Source of the DNA: Bradysia coprophila
Lineage: Eukaryota; Arthropoda; Insecta; Diptera; Sciaridae
NCBI RefSeq assembly: GCF_014529535.1
Contig: NW_023503409.1
Location: forward strand, 1,240,390 to 1,304,389
Reading direction: 5' to 3'
Length of the DNA stretch: 64,000 bases
In this document: piece after piece, positions 36,901-48,696 of the stretch
How positions within the stretch are numbered: position 1 is the first letter of the stretch
Layout of the letters: each line of letters opens with the position of its first letter
Notes under the pieces: model-generated
The model's database searches: none
Seen by the model: only the letters and a program-made list of their open reading frames with translations
What the model was told of the DNA's origin: nothing
Program-made: the position numbers and the translations under genes

Positions 36901-38475
36901 TCTCTTTTTCAATTGAAGTACCTTAACCTAATTAGAATGATTCTTTATGGGACTTAATGAGGTAACAACTACAAATATATTTGGAGGAGGTCGGCACTAT
37001 AAAGGGAGTGTAGTGAACTTATGAACATATTTTTAGCCAAGACTGTTGAGTTGTTTTAACAATAATAAAAATGAGTAATGCTTCGACAACGGAAAAATTC
37101 GAAGGAAATTGCTTTTGGTAGACAAGTAAAATGACACCTCGGGTCATTTGTCCATTTTAAACTCATTTTGTTTTAAAGCAACGTAATATATATTCGCTAC
37201 TTGCTTATCTATGATGTGATTTAAAACGAACACATTTCTAATTGAAAATTCACATATCAATACTGTTATCGCATTTTCTTTTAATCGGAAATCGTTTCCT
37301 TGTCGTGTTGTCAATTTAATCAGACCGTGTGTTTCTCATTCACGACAATAATTTTAATTGAAACACCTTCCGTCATATTGGTATAACATATTCATCTTAA
37401 ATCATAATCTTTTCCATGCAAATGGAGTAAAACCCATATCTAAAATGACGATTAGAAAACGTGGCTAGATACAGATAGCACTGTCAAAAGCACTGTTTGA
37501 TGAATGGCAATCAAATTATCTCGAGCTATTGATAGAATGATATCTAGATAGAATTTGCGCCTTAAAGTGCAAGGGGCCTCAAAACACAGTAATCTCATTT
37601 TTTTAATCTCACTGAAGTTAACAAAGATGTGTGAGATATCAAGAATTATAGACACTTACCGCTTGTTGCAGCAACGTTTTTTTTTTAGAATTTTGTAATT
37701 GTAATCCGCACGTTAGCGATAACGTCAGGAACTAGATGCAATTTATCAAAATTTAATCTCTCTTGATAGTTGAGTCGCAAATTTATGGGTACACATTATT
37801 CGGCTAGATCAGCGTTACAATGTTAAATATAGATCATAGTCAATTATATTTGTGTACAGACGAATCATAAAAACAAAAACGAATATCAATGAGATTACAT
37901 TTTCTTATTCTACCTGAAAAACATCTGCATCAATAGTGAAAATGATAACCAGATCTGGCGTTTCGATAGCAAAAAAAAAAAAACAAAAACAATTTGATGA
38001 GAATATCTAATGACGATGTCAATGCCAAAATTCGACCTCCAAAGACAAATGTGTTGTTGTGGATGTGGTATTTTTTAGAAAATGAAAGAAAGAAAAAGAA
38101 AGAAGAAGAACTCACCGAAAGGGGGATAATCGCACCACGTACTCTCATTGGTGGTTGGTGTCACCTTAAAATCTTTGGGCATTAGCAAATCGGAACAATT
38201 TCGATGTAGAACATTTTTGACCACAGATATTGGCTTTCTCGTTAAATGGTAGCACATATAAGCCAAGTACGTCAGTGCGAGTACCGAAAACTTGTAGCTG
38301 TAATGGGTTAGTGTTGAATTAACTCTTAAAAACACCAAACAGGCAACTGATGTTAGAAGAATTTTGTTTACGTTAGTACTCTGTTGAACCGTACAGTCGT
38401 TCCGAATCCAATTCGATTTCCAATACTTTGGATGATCCGAACCCCAATTGGAATATCCGAGTAACTGGTGCTCAT
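33947..38475 (-). CDS. SLC37-family sugar-phosphate/phosphate exchanger (MFS)
   Basis: Ten minus-strand exons (38475-38372, 38297-38116, 36757-36666, 36607-36457, 36176-35824, 34915-34717, 34654-34506, 34439-34316, 34248-34165, 34101-33947) join in frame to 530 residues. The chosen ATG gives MSTSYSDIPIGVRI before the first membrane helix. SLC37A1/A2 landmarks are CYHLTRKPISVVK, the lumenal loop with NCSDLL, GIWNSHTSIGNILGSLIAA, LVSYTFLYWLPLYIQ, STMFDVGGIIG and DGTGSIGAAVGPLLAG, with about 12 membrane helices. The family exchanges glucose-6-phosphate or glycerol-3-phosphate for phosphate, usually in the ER membrane. Two introns near 1 kb (34916-35823, 36758-38115) contain no gene that I can see. 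Confidence 0.93.
34916..35823 (-). other. Long intron 5 of the SLC37 gene
   Basis: AT-rich intron of 908 bp with proper GT-AG ends on the minus strand. No repeat with clear ends and no nested gene were found. Confidence 0.6.
36758..38115 (-). other. Long intron 2 of the SLC37 gene
   Basis: Intron of 1358 bp, AT-rich with A- and T-runs (for example 37969-37983). No nested gene or complete mobile element was recognised. Confidence 0.6.
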
Positions 38476-39310
38476 TTTACGTTTTCTAAACAACCGCATC
38501 AATTTGTAATCAAACAAAGCGAATACCAAAAAGCTGATGCACAAAACATAAAAAGAAAAGTGATTTATCGACCGAAGAGTCTGATTATTTTTTGCTTTGT
38601 TTGTATTTTTTATGCTGCGGGTTATTTTATGACACTACTGAGTCATCCACGATAGAAGACCCGCAAAATATGTTATCGTTTTATAGACAACAAAAATTGA
38701 CGTCTAAGTCAACACAAAGCCTCCTGACGACATTGTTGAAAAAAATTTCATTTTTTTTGTTAAAACCTCCAAGTCAAACTTCAATTTATAAACAAATTCG
38801 AGTAAACAAATCCCGTTCACGCGTTGAAGATGCACAGTTAATGACACTCCACTAATCACTAAAAAAAATATGCTGCCAGATAAGTACACAAATGACAGGC
38901 AAGGCAACGTGATAAAGTTGAAAGTCTTATCCGAAAAAATGTCGAAAATTCGTTCGAATGAATCGTTTAAATCAACGCACTCCAAGAACGGTCGGAGCGA
39001 TCTGTACGGGTCTGTGCTTACATTGAAACGCTCTAGCAAACATATGATAAAAACGGAATTGTAAGAAAGAGAGAGAGAGAAAGAGACCAGCTAATCATAT
39101 TCTTTGCTGCAAAATGTAACATGTAAAAGATGTGGTTGTCGGGTGTCGCATAAGGTAATATTTCGTTGGCATATTTATTTGAGGACACACAAAATCCCTC
39201 AAAACTCAAAATTTTCGCTCCACACAATGTGGACATTCAACTGATACATCAAATCCTCGCCTATCAATCTAATCCGACTCAGTTCAAAATCAAATTACAC
39301 TCCGACAATA
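38476..39310. other. Upstream region of the SLC37 gene, no gene recognised
   Basis: The stretch presumably holds the 5' UTR and promoter of the SLC37 gene. A short GA-rich run lies at 39064-39085. Frames of 60-110 codons here lack motifs and overlap AT-rich sequence. Confidence 0.5.
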
Positions 39311-40047
39311 TTTAAAAAATCCGAAAAATCGGCGTGAGTACAATTTCAGGGAAAAATCAACCGTTTTTCGTGATTATTTTTTTGTGTGTGTAAGGAATAG
39401 ACAAATTAGTCCGATATCCCTCACTTCACTAAATTTTATCGTGTTTAGTATTAATCGAAAGGTAACATCAGTAGCTTTCAAGTCCCATTTTGCTATGCTT
39501 CGACTTCCCTGTGGACTTTTATGGCCGTTTAAAGTTCAGTTTTCATTCGAAAATTATGCTTCAAGTCCAGTTGTAGTGACAAATATGGTCAAATTTGATG
39601 TCATTTGAAAGCTACTAAAAATACCTTTCTAACAAGCGATTCATGGGTGGTCTAACAAATAGGGATGGTTTTTGTATTTTCGAAATATTTTTTGACTTTG
39701 GACCAGTGCCCAGGGACTATTTTTGAGAAATTCTTTGAGAAATTTGAGAAATTCTTGAGAAATTCTTTGAGAAATCTTTGAGAAATTTTTGAGAAATTTT
39801 TTATATTTTTGAGAAATTTGAGAATTTTGAGAAATTTGAGAATTTTGAGAAATTTGAGAAATTTTTGAGAAATTCTTTGAGAAATAATTGTGAAATTTTG
39901 AGAAATTCGATTTCTCAAAATAGTCCCTGCCAATGCCAGCGCCGTGACGTGTATGGCATCTTTGCACTCTATCTATTCCTCACAAAACAAAAAAATAATC
40001 ACGAAAAATAGTTGATTTTACTCACGCCGTTTCTTCGGATTTTTGAA
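39311..40047. mobile_element. Non-autonomous element with long inverted ends and an internal minisatellite
   Basis: The left arm (about 39311-39402) and right arm (about 39970-40047) are inverted copies of roughly 80 bp. They share CGGCGTGAGTA, TTTTTCGTGATTATTTTTTT and an AGGAATA end. The interior lacks transposase sequence and contains the TTTGAGAAA minisatellite at 39715-39915. The size, about 737 bp, and the lack of coding content fit a MITE-like or foldback element. It sits just 3' of the UTP4 gene. Confidence 0.7.
39715..39915. repeat. TTTGAGAAAT-type minisatellite
   Basis: About 20 imperfect copies of a 9-13-bp unit built on TTTGAGAAA run head to tail. Frames across it encode low-complexity KFLKIL- or SQISQNS-like strings, which are artefacts of the repeat. 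Confidence 0.85.
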
Positions 40048-40135
40048 ACACTGTGGAAACCCCATTAAAGAGTACATTGTTGGGTACTTCACTTTATTTT
40101 CACCTATTTACATTAAATTTAATTACATTTCCGCC

Positions 40136-42623
40136 TTATGATACTCCAAACAGTTTGTGTACCATTGATGGAGGTAACTGTTCAATTAGTGTTACCGGGT
40201 TTACAACAACGGCAACAATTTCACTCGGCGATAACCAAGCCATGTGTACGAAATGTTCATAATTTCCCATGTGTGTAATCAGTTTATAGTGCTCCGCCGA
40301 TGTTAAGTCTTTCGATTGGTCTGATTTCAGTTTCTTTGCTAATGTAGGTGCCTGTAACGAATAAGAGAATTATTGAGTAAAACTGTAACATTTCGGTTCC
40401 TCGGACCAATCAGTTATCAAGCATCGGGACAGCATTTACCTTGGTTTTTTCCAGCACAAACAGGAATGAGTCATTTTGCAGTATAACGACATTTTCATTG
40501 TTTTCATCCAATAGTATGTTGTTGATCGCTTTATCAGTCGAATTTTTCAAACTGCGTGTAAGCTTATCCTTTAAGAAGGCGTCCGATGCACAAACGATGG
40601 TATCTGTGGTCAGATCATATTCGAAAATCTGCAATTGAATTGACACAGATGAGCGGATAGGGTTTGTTAGTGCGATTGGAAAATGATCGCGAAGCATCGT
40701 TTAGTAATTTCATGACACGACTACCGTCTCTTGAAATGTAAATTTGCAAACGTACCTTGTAGTCTGCGAAGGCAAGAACGATTCTGTTGGTTTTGCTGTG
40801 CATGGCTATAGCAGTAGGTACACAATTTTGCTTTGAAATCTGTTTCAAATAACTCCATCGATTGCCCTTATTCGTCCAGACCGCTGTTGTTCCACAAGTT
40901 CCAACACAGACGAGATATTTTCCGCATTTTGACAAGTAAATCAAACGGATGGTATCTTTTATGACTGAAATAATCATTGATTTTATCGAGAGTGAATCAA
41001 TCTATGAAAATTTATCCACTCACCTCCTTCCGTCGAAACTGTTGCCTTGAAATCAACATCATCGTTATACGACAATGAAAATATTTCGATGTCTCCACTA
41101 TCCTTCACACAAAACAAGTATTTTGAATCTGATGAGAACAAAACCTTAGCACATGCAGTGAATTTATCCGACGTAACTTTGACTTTGGCTAGTGATGCTG
41201 TTTGTATCTAGAACCAAAATAAATTTGTTTAGCTTCACATATCTCGTATAGAAATGATTCAGTTGTACCTGTGTGTCCAATTGGAATAGCTTCAATTTAC
41301 TTTCGGTGGAAAAAATCAAAAACTTTCCGTTTGGCGAAATGCTAGCGCACGTAATTGGTTTGCCATTTTTGTTCTTCAGTTGGACCACACTCTTTTGATT
41401 TTTGTCCATAAATAAGAATTTTTTCTGGTTGCCGTCCTCTTCGCTCAACTGAATAATTTCGTTTGGTGTACCCAACTCCCAAACCTCGAAATAATTGAAG
41501 TATTTTAGCAAAAGCAATCTTGCTTCCACAGCAACGACAGCGCATGGCTCTGGCAAAAATGGACCGTATTGGGTTTGATTGAAACTAAGTTCTTTGGTGG
41601 TGCATGACACATTTATATAGCCATTCACACCACCCGATATGATTTTCTTTTCGTCAACAAACGCCAGCGCCTTTACATCATGGTCATGGACTGATCTCTT
41701 AAAATTACGCAACCATTTACGTGGAGCACCATCCTGCTTCTCTATGGCAGCGTAAATCTTTATCTTTGGATCAACACCAGAGCAGCAAAACATATTTTCT
41801 TCGTCGTTTACGGCTACAGTCAAGACATCAGCATCTAAGGCATTACTGATTGAATCAATGTGTGTTCCATTTTTGCCATTCCACACAGTGATGAATCCCC
41901 TGGAATCTCCAGCAATTATAGTCAAATCTTTAAGTACGACCAGCGACCACACATTAATTTCTCTGTTCTTTTCTGCTCGACCAGGCGACATCTTATATAT
42001 GGGTTGACCATTTGTTACGTCCCATACTCGAATTATATCAGTTGATCCCGTAACTATAAAACGTCCCGTCGAATCATATTTACAGCAAAGAATAGGGCCT
42101 TGTTGCTGATCGAATGGTTTTGACGGATTAATATCGTCACCTTCGACGGAAAATGTGTTCAGGTAGCCCTCATTCGTTCCAATAGCAATGCATCCATTGG
42201 CATTATGAATGTCCATGCACCCTGCCCCATTACCAGTTAGCGTAGCTTTGGGCGTCGGTTTCAATGTTTTCGAATTCCATTCAATCAGCTCTCCAGTTAG
42301 GCCGGTAGAAAACAGTCTATTGTTCAACCAACCCAACGCTTCCACCGACCATGACGGGTCTCCTAAAATACACTTTTCCATGTAAACAGCAGATTGCATG
42401 TCCCATATTTCGATTGATGCATCGTCTCTGTAAATTAAATTAATTTTGTTGGATTCGATCGGTGACATTGTTGATATATGAAAATTGCTAACCTCGAAAC
42501 CGCTAATTTGCTTGTTCTTCTGTTATAAGATAAACATTTGATTTGTCGAGGTGCTGGATGGTAAAATCCAACGTTGTGGATTTTGAAATGTCCGGATGAC
42601 TTGTTTTTGTCTGCTTTATTCAT
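40136..42623 (-). CDS. UTP4/cirhin, small-subunit processome WD-repeat protein
   Basis: Six minus-strand exons (42623-42493, 42427-41269, 41207-41024, 40964-40756, 40628-40440, 40351-40136) give 695 residues, close to the human length of 686. The start HNVGFYHPAPRQIKCLSYN and the end EQLPPSMVHKLFG match UTP4. Tandem beta-propeller repeats fill the protein (for example EIWDMQSAVYMEK, GRFIVTGSTDIIRVWDV, GDSRGFITVWNGKNG, KALAFVDEKKIISGG). UTP4 belongs to the t-UTP/UtpA subcomplex that binds the 5' external spacer of pre-rRNA in the nucleolus. A second in-frame ATG at 42665 would add 14 residues; the 42623 start is preferred because homologues begin near the HNV motif. The fly counterpart is l(3)72Dn. 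Confidence 0.9.
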
Positions 42624-42833
42624 TGTGTCTTTATGTTGTTTCACGATTGCACAGTTCAAGACCATTTGAAATCAACAATAATTTTTATATTCGAAGAAAC
42701 AAATGCGCTCACACGTGTGTTGTCAAAACGAAACGTCATGGGGGAAAAAGACTGTACTAGATTCATCGTGCAATAAATTTTCAGCTGTGGCGAGAGCATC
42801 AAAGTTGAGCCACAGGTGCCTTTTTTGAAGGAA

Positions 42834-43087
42834 GGTAAATATAGTGAGGAGGTAATGTCATATACAACCGAATCAGATGTGCAGTGGCACGAAAGTTTGC
42901 TATAAACGCTGTCTTTAAAATAACAAAATTACTTAGAAACCTGGGCCATCTGTTTTGTGATAGGCACAACATTTTGTGAAACACAAGTAAATCTTAGTCA
43001 ACCATTAAAAAAAAGATGTCAGTGGCAACGAACTATTGTGCAAGGCCGCGGCGTCTGAATGGCATTACCTCCGCCCATATATTTACC
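42834..43087. mobile_element. 254-bp MITE just upstream of UTP4
   Basis: Terminal inverted repeats of about 27 bp run from GGTAAATATAGTGAGGAGGT at the left to the complement at 43062-43087 (GGCATTACCTCCGCCCATAT). A partial relative is at 3104-3302. It lies about 200 bp upstream of the UTP4 start and may affect its promoter. Confidence 0.8.
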
Positions 43088-43273
43088 TTGGTTTTACAAC
43101 TCAATATTTTCTTAATTATTTTATTATCTATTGCCCTAGGGTGCTCATGAATCAACTCCTTCAAAAGGCGTTGTTTTGATTTATTTTACTACTGCGTCGT
43201 GGAGGCCCCTTATTTAAATTAATTTTGTTCTTTCGACTATTCTTGGAGTGCGTCTGTATGGTTGGTACAACCA

Positions 43274-43908
43274 AGGTTCTGAAAGAACGGGTTAAGACAC
43301 TTCTGAGTTGACTTTGACGAAGAGATGTTTTTTATTGAACAGTCCAATACCCTCTCTAGCAACCAAACTAGGAAAATTAAGGTGTTAAAACTTTACAGTC
43401 ATAGAAAATTTTACACTTTTAAAAATAAATTAAATGAAGTATGAGCAGCGATTTCATTTTTTGTGTTGAAAATATTACGTCTTGATTAACCATTTCGGCA
43501 TTCTAAAATGAATAATTTGTGATTGTGACGTGTTTTTTGGTGTGTTGTTCCGTTATTTTGGTGTGCAAAAATGAAATAAAGTTTAAAGTTTGTCTTTTTC
43601 GTGTGACGCTAATATTGCTTTAAAAAAGAGCGCGGCACGGCAACTCTATTACGAGAAAAAGTCAGTGTCACATTTGTCAAAATAAGGTGGCATTTTGACT
43701 GCGTCAAAACGAAGTTTGGTTGCTAGAGAGGGTATTGAACAGTCTCATTACAGATTGTTTGAAATGTCAACTTGATAAAACTTTTTTTTTTCTTCAAGTT
43801 GACATTTCAAACTATCTGTGAAGAGTGTGTTCAACAAAATGTACCTATTTGTCAAAATGTGTGTGTCACCCGCTGTCGTGGGTGTCTTAACCTGGTCTTT
43901 CAGAACCT
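43274..43908. mobile_element. 635-bp non-autonomous element with nested inverted repeats
   Basis: Outer arms 43274-43300 and 43882-43908 pair over about 27 bp (AGGTTCTGAAAGAACGGGTT and its complement, with small differences). A second inverted pair, 43337-43369 and 43713-43744, centres on CTCTCTAGCAACCAAACT. A third small hairpin lies at about 43752-43820 (AATGTCAACTTGA). No transposase is present. The terminal word recurs inside the repeat at 17536-18020. Confidence 0.7.
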
Positions 43909-44595
43909 GTACAAGTACTAAAGTACTACATGTTCATTTGTGAAAAGCAATGTATATTAATCTAGGGAAAATACTAAGAAATATTATTTTCTTATGTGAT
44001 CTGTGGCGCTCGATACACTCTGACCGTCCTCGACACCCTCGATATGAAATTTTCAATTTCCTAGGTTAATAAATAACTATTACTTTTGCATAAGACATAC
44101 CAAATTGCAACACAACGGATTCATTATTAATTTCATTCAATGAATCCTATACAATAATTCAATAATTCTACAAACATTCATGGTAGGAATTCGTTAGTTT
44201 TAGCTATATATGTCAGTATGGACAAAATATTTTAATATCTTAAGTCTCAAGATCCATACCGAACAAGTTAATTGAGTAGAATATCGTAAACTCAACATAA
44301 TTAGAAATGACAAGTGTGTACTCTAGCTCTATGCAGAAAACGAGTTACTTCATGTAAAAAAGAGTGTGCGAGAAAATTCAAAAATTATGTGGAACGGCTC
44401 ACAGTGTTGGATGTGCCAATACTTTTACATCTGAAAACCCGTATAAAAATCGATCGGACAAGATTTCAGCAGACCAGTTCCTGGGAGCCTTTGGAACTTG
44501 TAGAGAAAAAAATTATTTTTGCATAAAATCAAATGAACACTTGAGTGTAGTTAATTAGTTTACTTAGTAGTGGAAATATTAGAAATTAGATAAAA
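43909..44595. other. Promoter-side region of calcineurin B
   Basis: AT-rich sequence upstream of the calcineurin B initiator codon. The 5' UTR exon probably lies here. A 70-codon frame from 44314 shows no family features. Confidence 0.5.
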
Positions 44596-47500
44596 ATGGT
44601 AAATAATTTTTATTGGATTGTTTCGGTGATAGTTTTGTGAAAATTCCATTTAAAGAAAAATGTGTGTTTCTGGCAATATATAAAATAGCCCATGGCAGAC
44701 GTCAATATTTTCGTTGAATTTTTTAGGGATCGGTCCAAATGATTTTTCCACGGCATATTTGGCTTATAATCTTAATATTGTGCCATTCTTGATATAGATT
44801 TTTCGTTTAGAATGGTTATTGCTCAAATGGTATATTCTTATTCTTTACAGGGGAACGATACTTCTCTTCCTATGGAGATGTGCTCCAATTGTAAGTGTTT
44901 TTTTTATTATCTTTTGTTTAATAAATGTAAACATATACATACCACATTAAAACACACTTTTTTGGGCAATATTTACTTACTACAATGTATGTACCTAAAT
45001 CTTGCTTTTGCACACTGCTTCAGTTTATTTTACTTTTTTCTTCTTTTGTGTCTCTATTGGTGAAATCGCGTTAGTGTTTTTCATTTTTTTTCCTTTATTG
45101 ACAAATTTGAAATATATTCTAACACGACATTGGGTCATTTCAAAATTTGTTATGTTAATTTTGCCTTTTTATAGCGAATAAAAAATGATTTTGTTCTGTT
45201 GGCGATGTACACACTGGGATAGGTTTACACAATTAGCAAACATGAGATACAATTATATATTATATTAGTAAACAGTAAATTAATCTAATTAATATCTAGA
45301 TGTTGTTGAGGAGAAGAAAAAATATTAATTTTAGGTATAAATCACACATATTCACCTAGAAAAAAATGCCATTTTTGCACAAAATGCAAAATGAAACTCT
45401 ATTATGGTCCATAATGAGTCAAATAGTAATCTTTGTTGAAAATGTGCTTCTTAGAGTCAGAACAAAACGTATACAAAATAAATCAAAATTTGTAAAACGC
45501 AAAACGCGCAACATACAAATTCGTTTTCCGCATTTTTAATCATAGACGTTTCGTTTGTAGTAATTCATCTCTTTGAAACATATTACGTGCTGGGAGATGG
45601 TGTCGGTTTTTATTTGCATAGTGTACAATAGATCTATTTGCGCTTAATGGAATTTCAACTATTCGTTATTTAAAGACGATTTCGATCTATTATATTTTGC
45701 TAGACACTGTCCACTACAATGTTCTATGCCATATTAATTTGTTATTTACTTGACGATAACTCGTTAAGGTCAAGATTCGTCGAATTTGTAACAATAACTA
45801 CTTGTATCTCTAAGAGGCACTTCTATGGATACTGGATCCCATGGCCACAAAAACCGATGGAGGCATAAGATATGATGAACCATAATCCGTTACTTCCATT
45901 GACAAAGTGTTGTATTGCTTTGACTTGACCAAAATTGTTGAAAAAATTTCTTTTTCATACCTAACCTAGGACCCGAAAAGTGCGACTTCGTCGCACTTTT
46001 TCTCCGACCAATATGAAAAATACTATTCGTACCACGGACTAAAAGTCTTTTTTAGCGTATTCGATTCCAGACCTCGCCTTCGGCTCTGCCTGGAAACTTC
46101 TCACACGCTAAAAAAGACTTTTAGTCCTAGGTACGAAATGTACTATTATTCAACGAAGGGCGAACGAAACGTGTTACCGTTTACGATTCGTGACGAAACG
46201 TTTTACCATTTACAATCATAGTGCGGACGAACAACAGAACAAAACAATGCTGATTTCGGCGTATCACGCCATCATCAGTGCTCCTATGTCTTGCATATCA
46301 GCACGACACAAACTGAAGTGAGCAATCGCTTCAATTGTACGAGCATATTCGTTGAATAAAAGAAATTTTTTCAACAATTTTGGTCAAGTCAAAGCAATAC
46401 AACACTTTGTCAATGTTGAATTACTGACCAAGCAATACAACAATTTTATCAATAATTGCATTATACACACATTACGTGTTCGAATCAGCTTCGCTTAAGA
46501 ATTGAAACCCTTTACCGCGAAACCTTTTCAATTCCGATTTATTTACACGCAAATTTTTTTTCTTCGACAATGTTTTTCGTAATGGAAATGAACAGAGTGT
46601 AGTCGACACTCTTTATCATATTTGGTAATCATAACACACGTATATATATGTATACGTGAAGTATATATATCAGAAGATCTGCGAAGAAAATTTTAGATCT
46701 CAAAAAAATGTTAAATATTTTGTCAACGTTTATGTGTTCAAGGTTTTCCAGCCATAGACATTTTAGATGTAAAAAAAAACATTTTTGTTTATCGTCGAAT
46801 CTAAATGTTATATCGTAAAGCATTTTTGTAGTTTTAAAACCAAAAAGAAGACAACAATTTTTTTTATCAAATTAAATAACTTTTTCAAGTAGTTAGATAG
46901 CATTCAATCAAAGGTTGTAAATTGAAATTATCGTATTTTGGTTTTATCACTAAAATTCAAAATAATAAATGTTATAATCAATGTTTCACTATTGGTGTAT
47001 TATCATTCGTTTATTAATTCTATTTTCTGTATTTCTCTTTTCTCCTCTATTCAAAAATTGGACTATTTCCAGTGTGTAAGTCGCTGATATTTGCAATTAA
47101 ATTTTTTTATTTGTTTTGGTTTTGTTTCGTTTACCTTTATTTGCAATGGAAATTAATTCGATTTGTACGGAATTCTAGTTGATGCAGATGAAATTCGACG
47201 ACTGGGCAAACGTTTTCGCAAACTGGATTTGGATAATTCGGGCGCGTTGTCGGTGGAGGAATTTATGTCTATTTCAGAACTTCAGCAAAATCCATTAGTT
47301 CAACGTGTTATTGATATATTCGACGCGGATGGGAATGGAGAGGTCGATTTCAAGGAGTTCATTCAAGGAGTCTCTCAATTTAGTGTAAAGGGTGACAAAT
47401 TATCTAAGCTACGTTTCGCCTTCCGCATTTACGACATGGATAATGACGGTTATATATCGAACGGAGAATTGTTTCAGGTGAGTGGATCGGTGTTGTTCAA

Positions 47501-48696
47501 AAACTTGACATTTAGGATCTTCGCTTTTCAATTAGTTGTACATACTTACCGTACACAGCAACATTCTTAACGCTAGAAACAAAGTTAATTCGTTCCATGA
47601 ACTCTGAATCGAATTCTTTCCACCAAAGTACTCACGTTGATATTGTATGTGGTGTATTGGCAACCACTTCTTCAGTAACTCATGAAGCGTGGTTCAAATT
47701 GATAAAATAATTCAATGAAATGAACAGCAATCAATGACAGAATGTAAACATTTTAATCACTGTTTTCAATCAAGTTCATAGCCTATTTATGTAATTTATG
47801 TTATTTAATTTTCAAAAATTCCATAAAATTCTGAAAAGATTCCTAACAAATTTTCAGGAATTTTTAAGAATTGAATTCCAAAAATAGGATATGATCTGAT
47901 CAAGTCCCCTTGTCAGTTGCAAGAAAGTCCTATCTTGTAGAAAACTCTTCAAAAAATTATTATAAATTCTCTAAACACTTCAAAATTGACACAGGAAAGT
48001 CCTCTGATACTCAAAATCAATAATATTCACAAATCATTTCTAACTATTTTATATGATAGTTTCTGCAACCCGTTGTGAATAGTTAATCAAAAAGTGGCTA
48101 GACATTTTATTAGTTTTCGATAAAGTTAATTAAAAGAATCCAAATTCAGCTTTGTGTTCATTATATGACAGTCATCATGTTATTGGTGCACATGCGATTT
48201 CTAAACAGCTGTAGCTAAACGAAAATTGATAATTTTCGAATACGCTCATCAGCAATTAATAAAAACTTTTCATAGAGTTGATGTGAACCAAATTTGTGTC
48301 CTCAGCTGTTATACCAGCTGGCCTACTCATTGCGTATGTGTGTTTATTCGGTTTTACCACTACCACGACCGAGTGTGTGACTGTTGAGATCCGTATAACG
48401 TCATAAAGTTATCGTCCAGTTATTTAAAAAAGAGATTGTATGTTAGTAAATAGAGCATAAATAACCACAACAAATATTAATCGATCTTATAGAATCACAC
48501 TCATCAAATTGTCCATTAATTGTAGGTTTTAAAAATGATGGTTGGCAGCAATCTAAAAGATACTCAACTGCAACAAATTGTGGATAAAACAATTGTATTT
48601 GCCGACAAAGACGAGGACGGTAAAATTTCATTTGATGAATTTTGTTCTGTTGTTGGTAATACGGACATCCATAAGAAAATGGTTGTTGATGTTTAA
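44596..48696 (+). CDS. CanB: Calcineurin subunit B
   Basis: Exons 44596-44598 (ATG only), 44851-44890, 47179-47477 and 48526-48696 join in frame to 170 residues, the exact family length. [14 protein letters not shown] gives an N-myristoylation Gly after Met. Four EF-hands follow: [36 protein letters not shown] and [12 protein letters not shown]. This is the calcium-sensing regulatory subunit of the calcineurin phosphatase, acting with the A subunit and calmodulin. The acceptor before GGGAAC at 44851 excludes the nearby ATG at 44827, since the intron would be too short, so the ATG|GTAAAT donor at 44596-44601 is the best initiator; that part is inference. Flies have two paralogues, and this cannot be assigned to one. 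Confidence 0.93.
45897..46415. mobile_element. 519-bp MITE in calcineurin B intron 2, carrying a nested palindrome
   Basis: Left arm 45897-45954 and right arm 46358-46415 are perfect 58-bp inverted repeats (starting CATTGACAAAGTGTTGTATT). The interior is non-coding and contains the 46019-46147 palindrome plus a small perfect hairpin at 45976-46000. It lies in the 2.3-kb intron 44891-47178 of calcineurin B. A diverged repeat of the terminal sequence follows at about 46425-46455. The rest of the intron shows no gene. Confidence 0.85.
46019..46147. repeat. 129-bp near-perfect palindrome nested in the MITE
   Basis: AATACTATTCGTACCACGGA at the left end is mirrored at the right, with 40-plus-bp arms (GACTAAAAGTC core) and a centre that is itself palindromic (CCAGACCTCGCC / GGCTCTGCCTGG). 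It looks like a second foldback element inserted into the first. Confidence 0.8.
47478..48525 (+). other. Intron 3 of calcineurin B
   Basis: AT-rich intron of 1048 bp between GT at 47478 and AG at 48525. Nothing further was recognised. Confidence 0.7.

Noticed and set aside
39641-39967. Frames of 93 and 108 codons on the minus strand
   Set aside because: They are translations of the TTTGAGAAA minisatellite and have no independent coding signal.
44314-44558. 64-70-codon frames upstream of calcineurin B
   Set aside because: No motif or homology can be named, and the likely function of the stretch is 5' UTR or promoter.
44827-44841. ATG at 44827 as calcineurin B start
   Set aside because: It would need an intron of about 20 bp before the acceptor at 44850, too short to splice. 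The ATG followed by a donor at 44596 is better.
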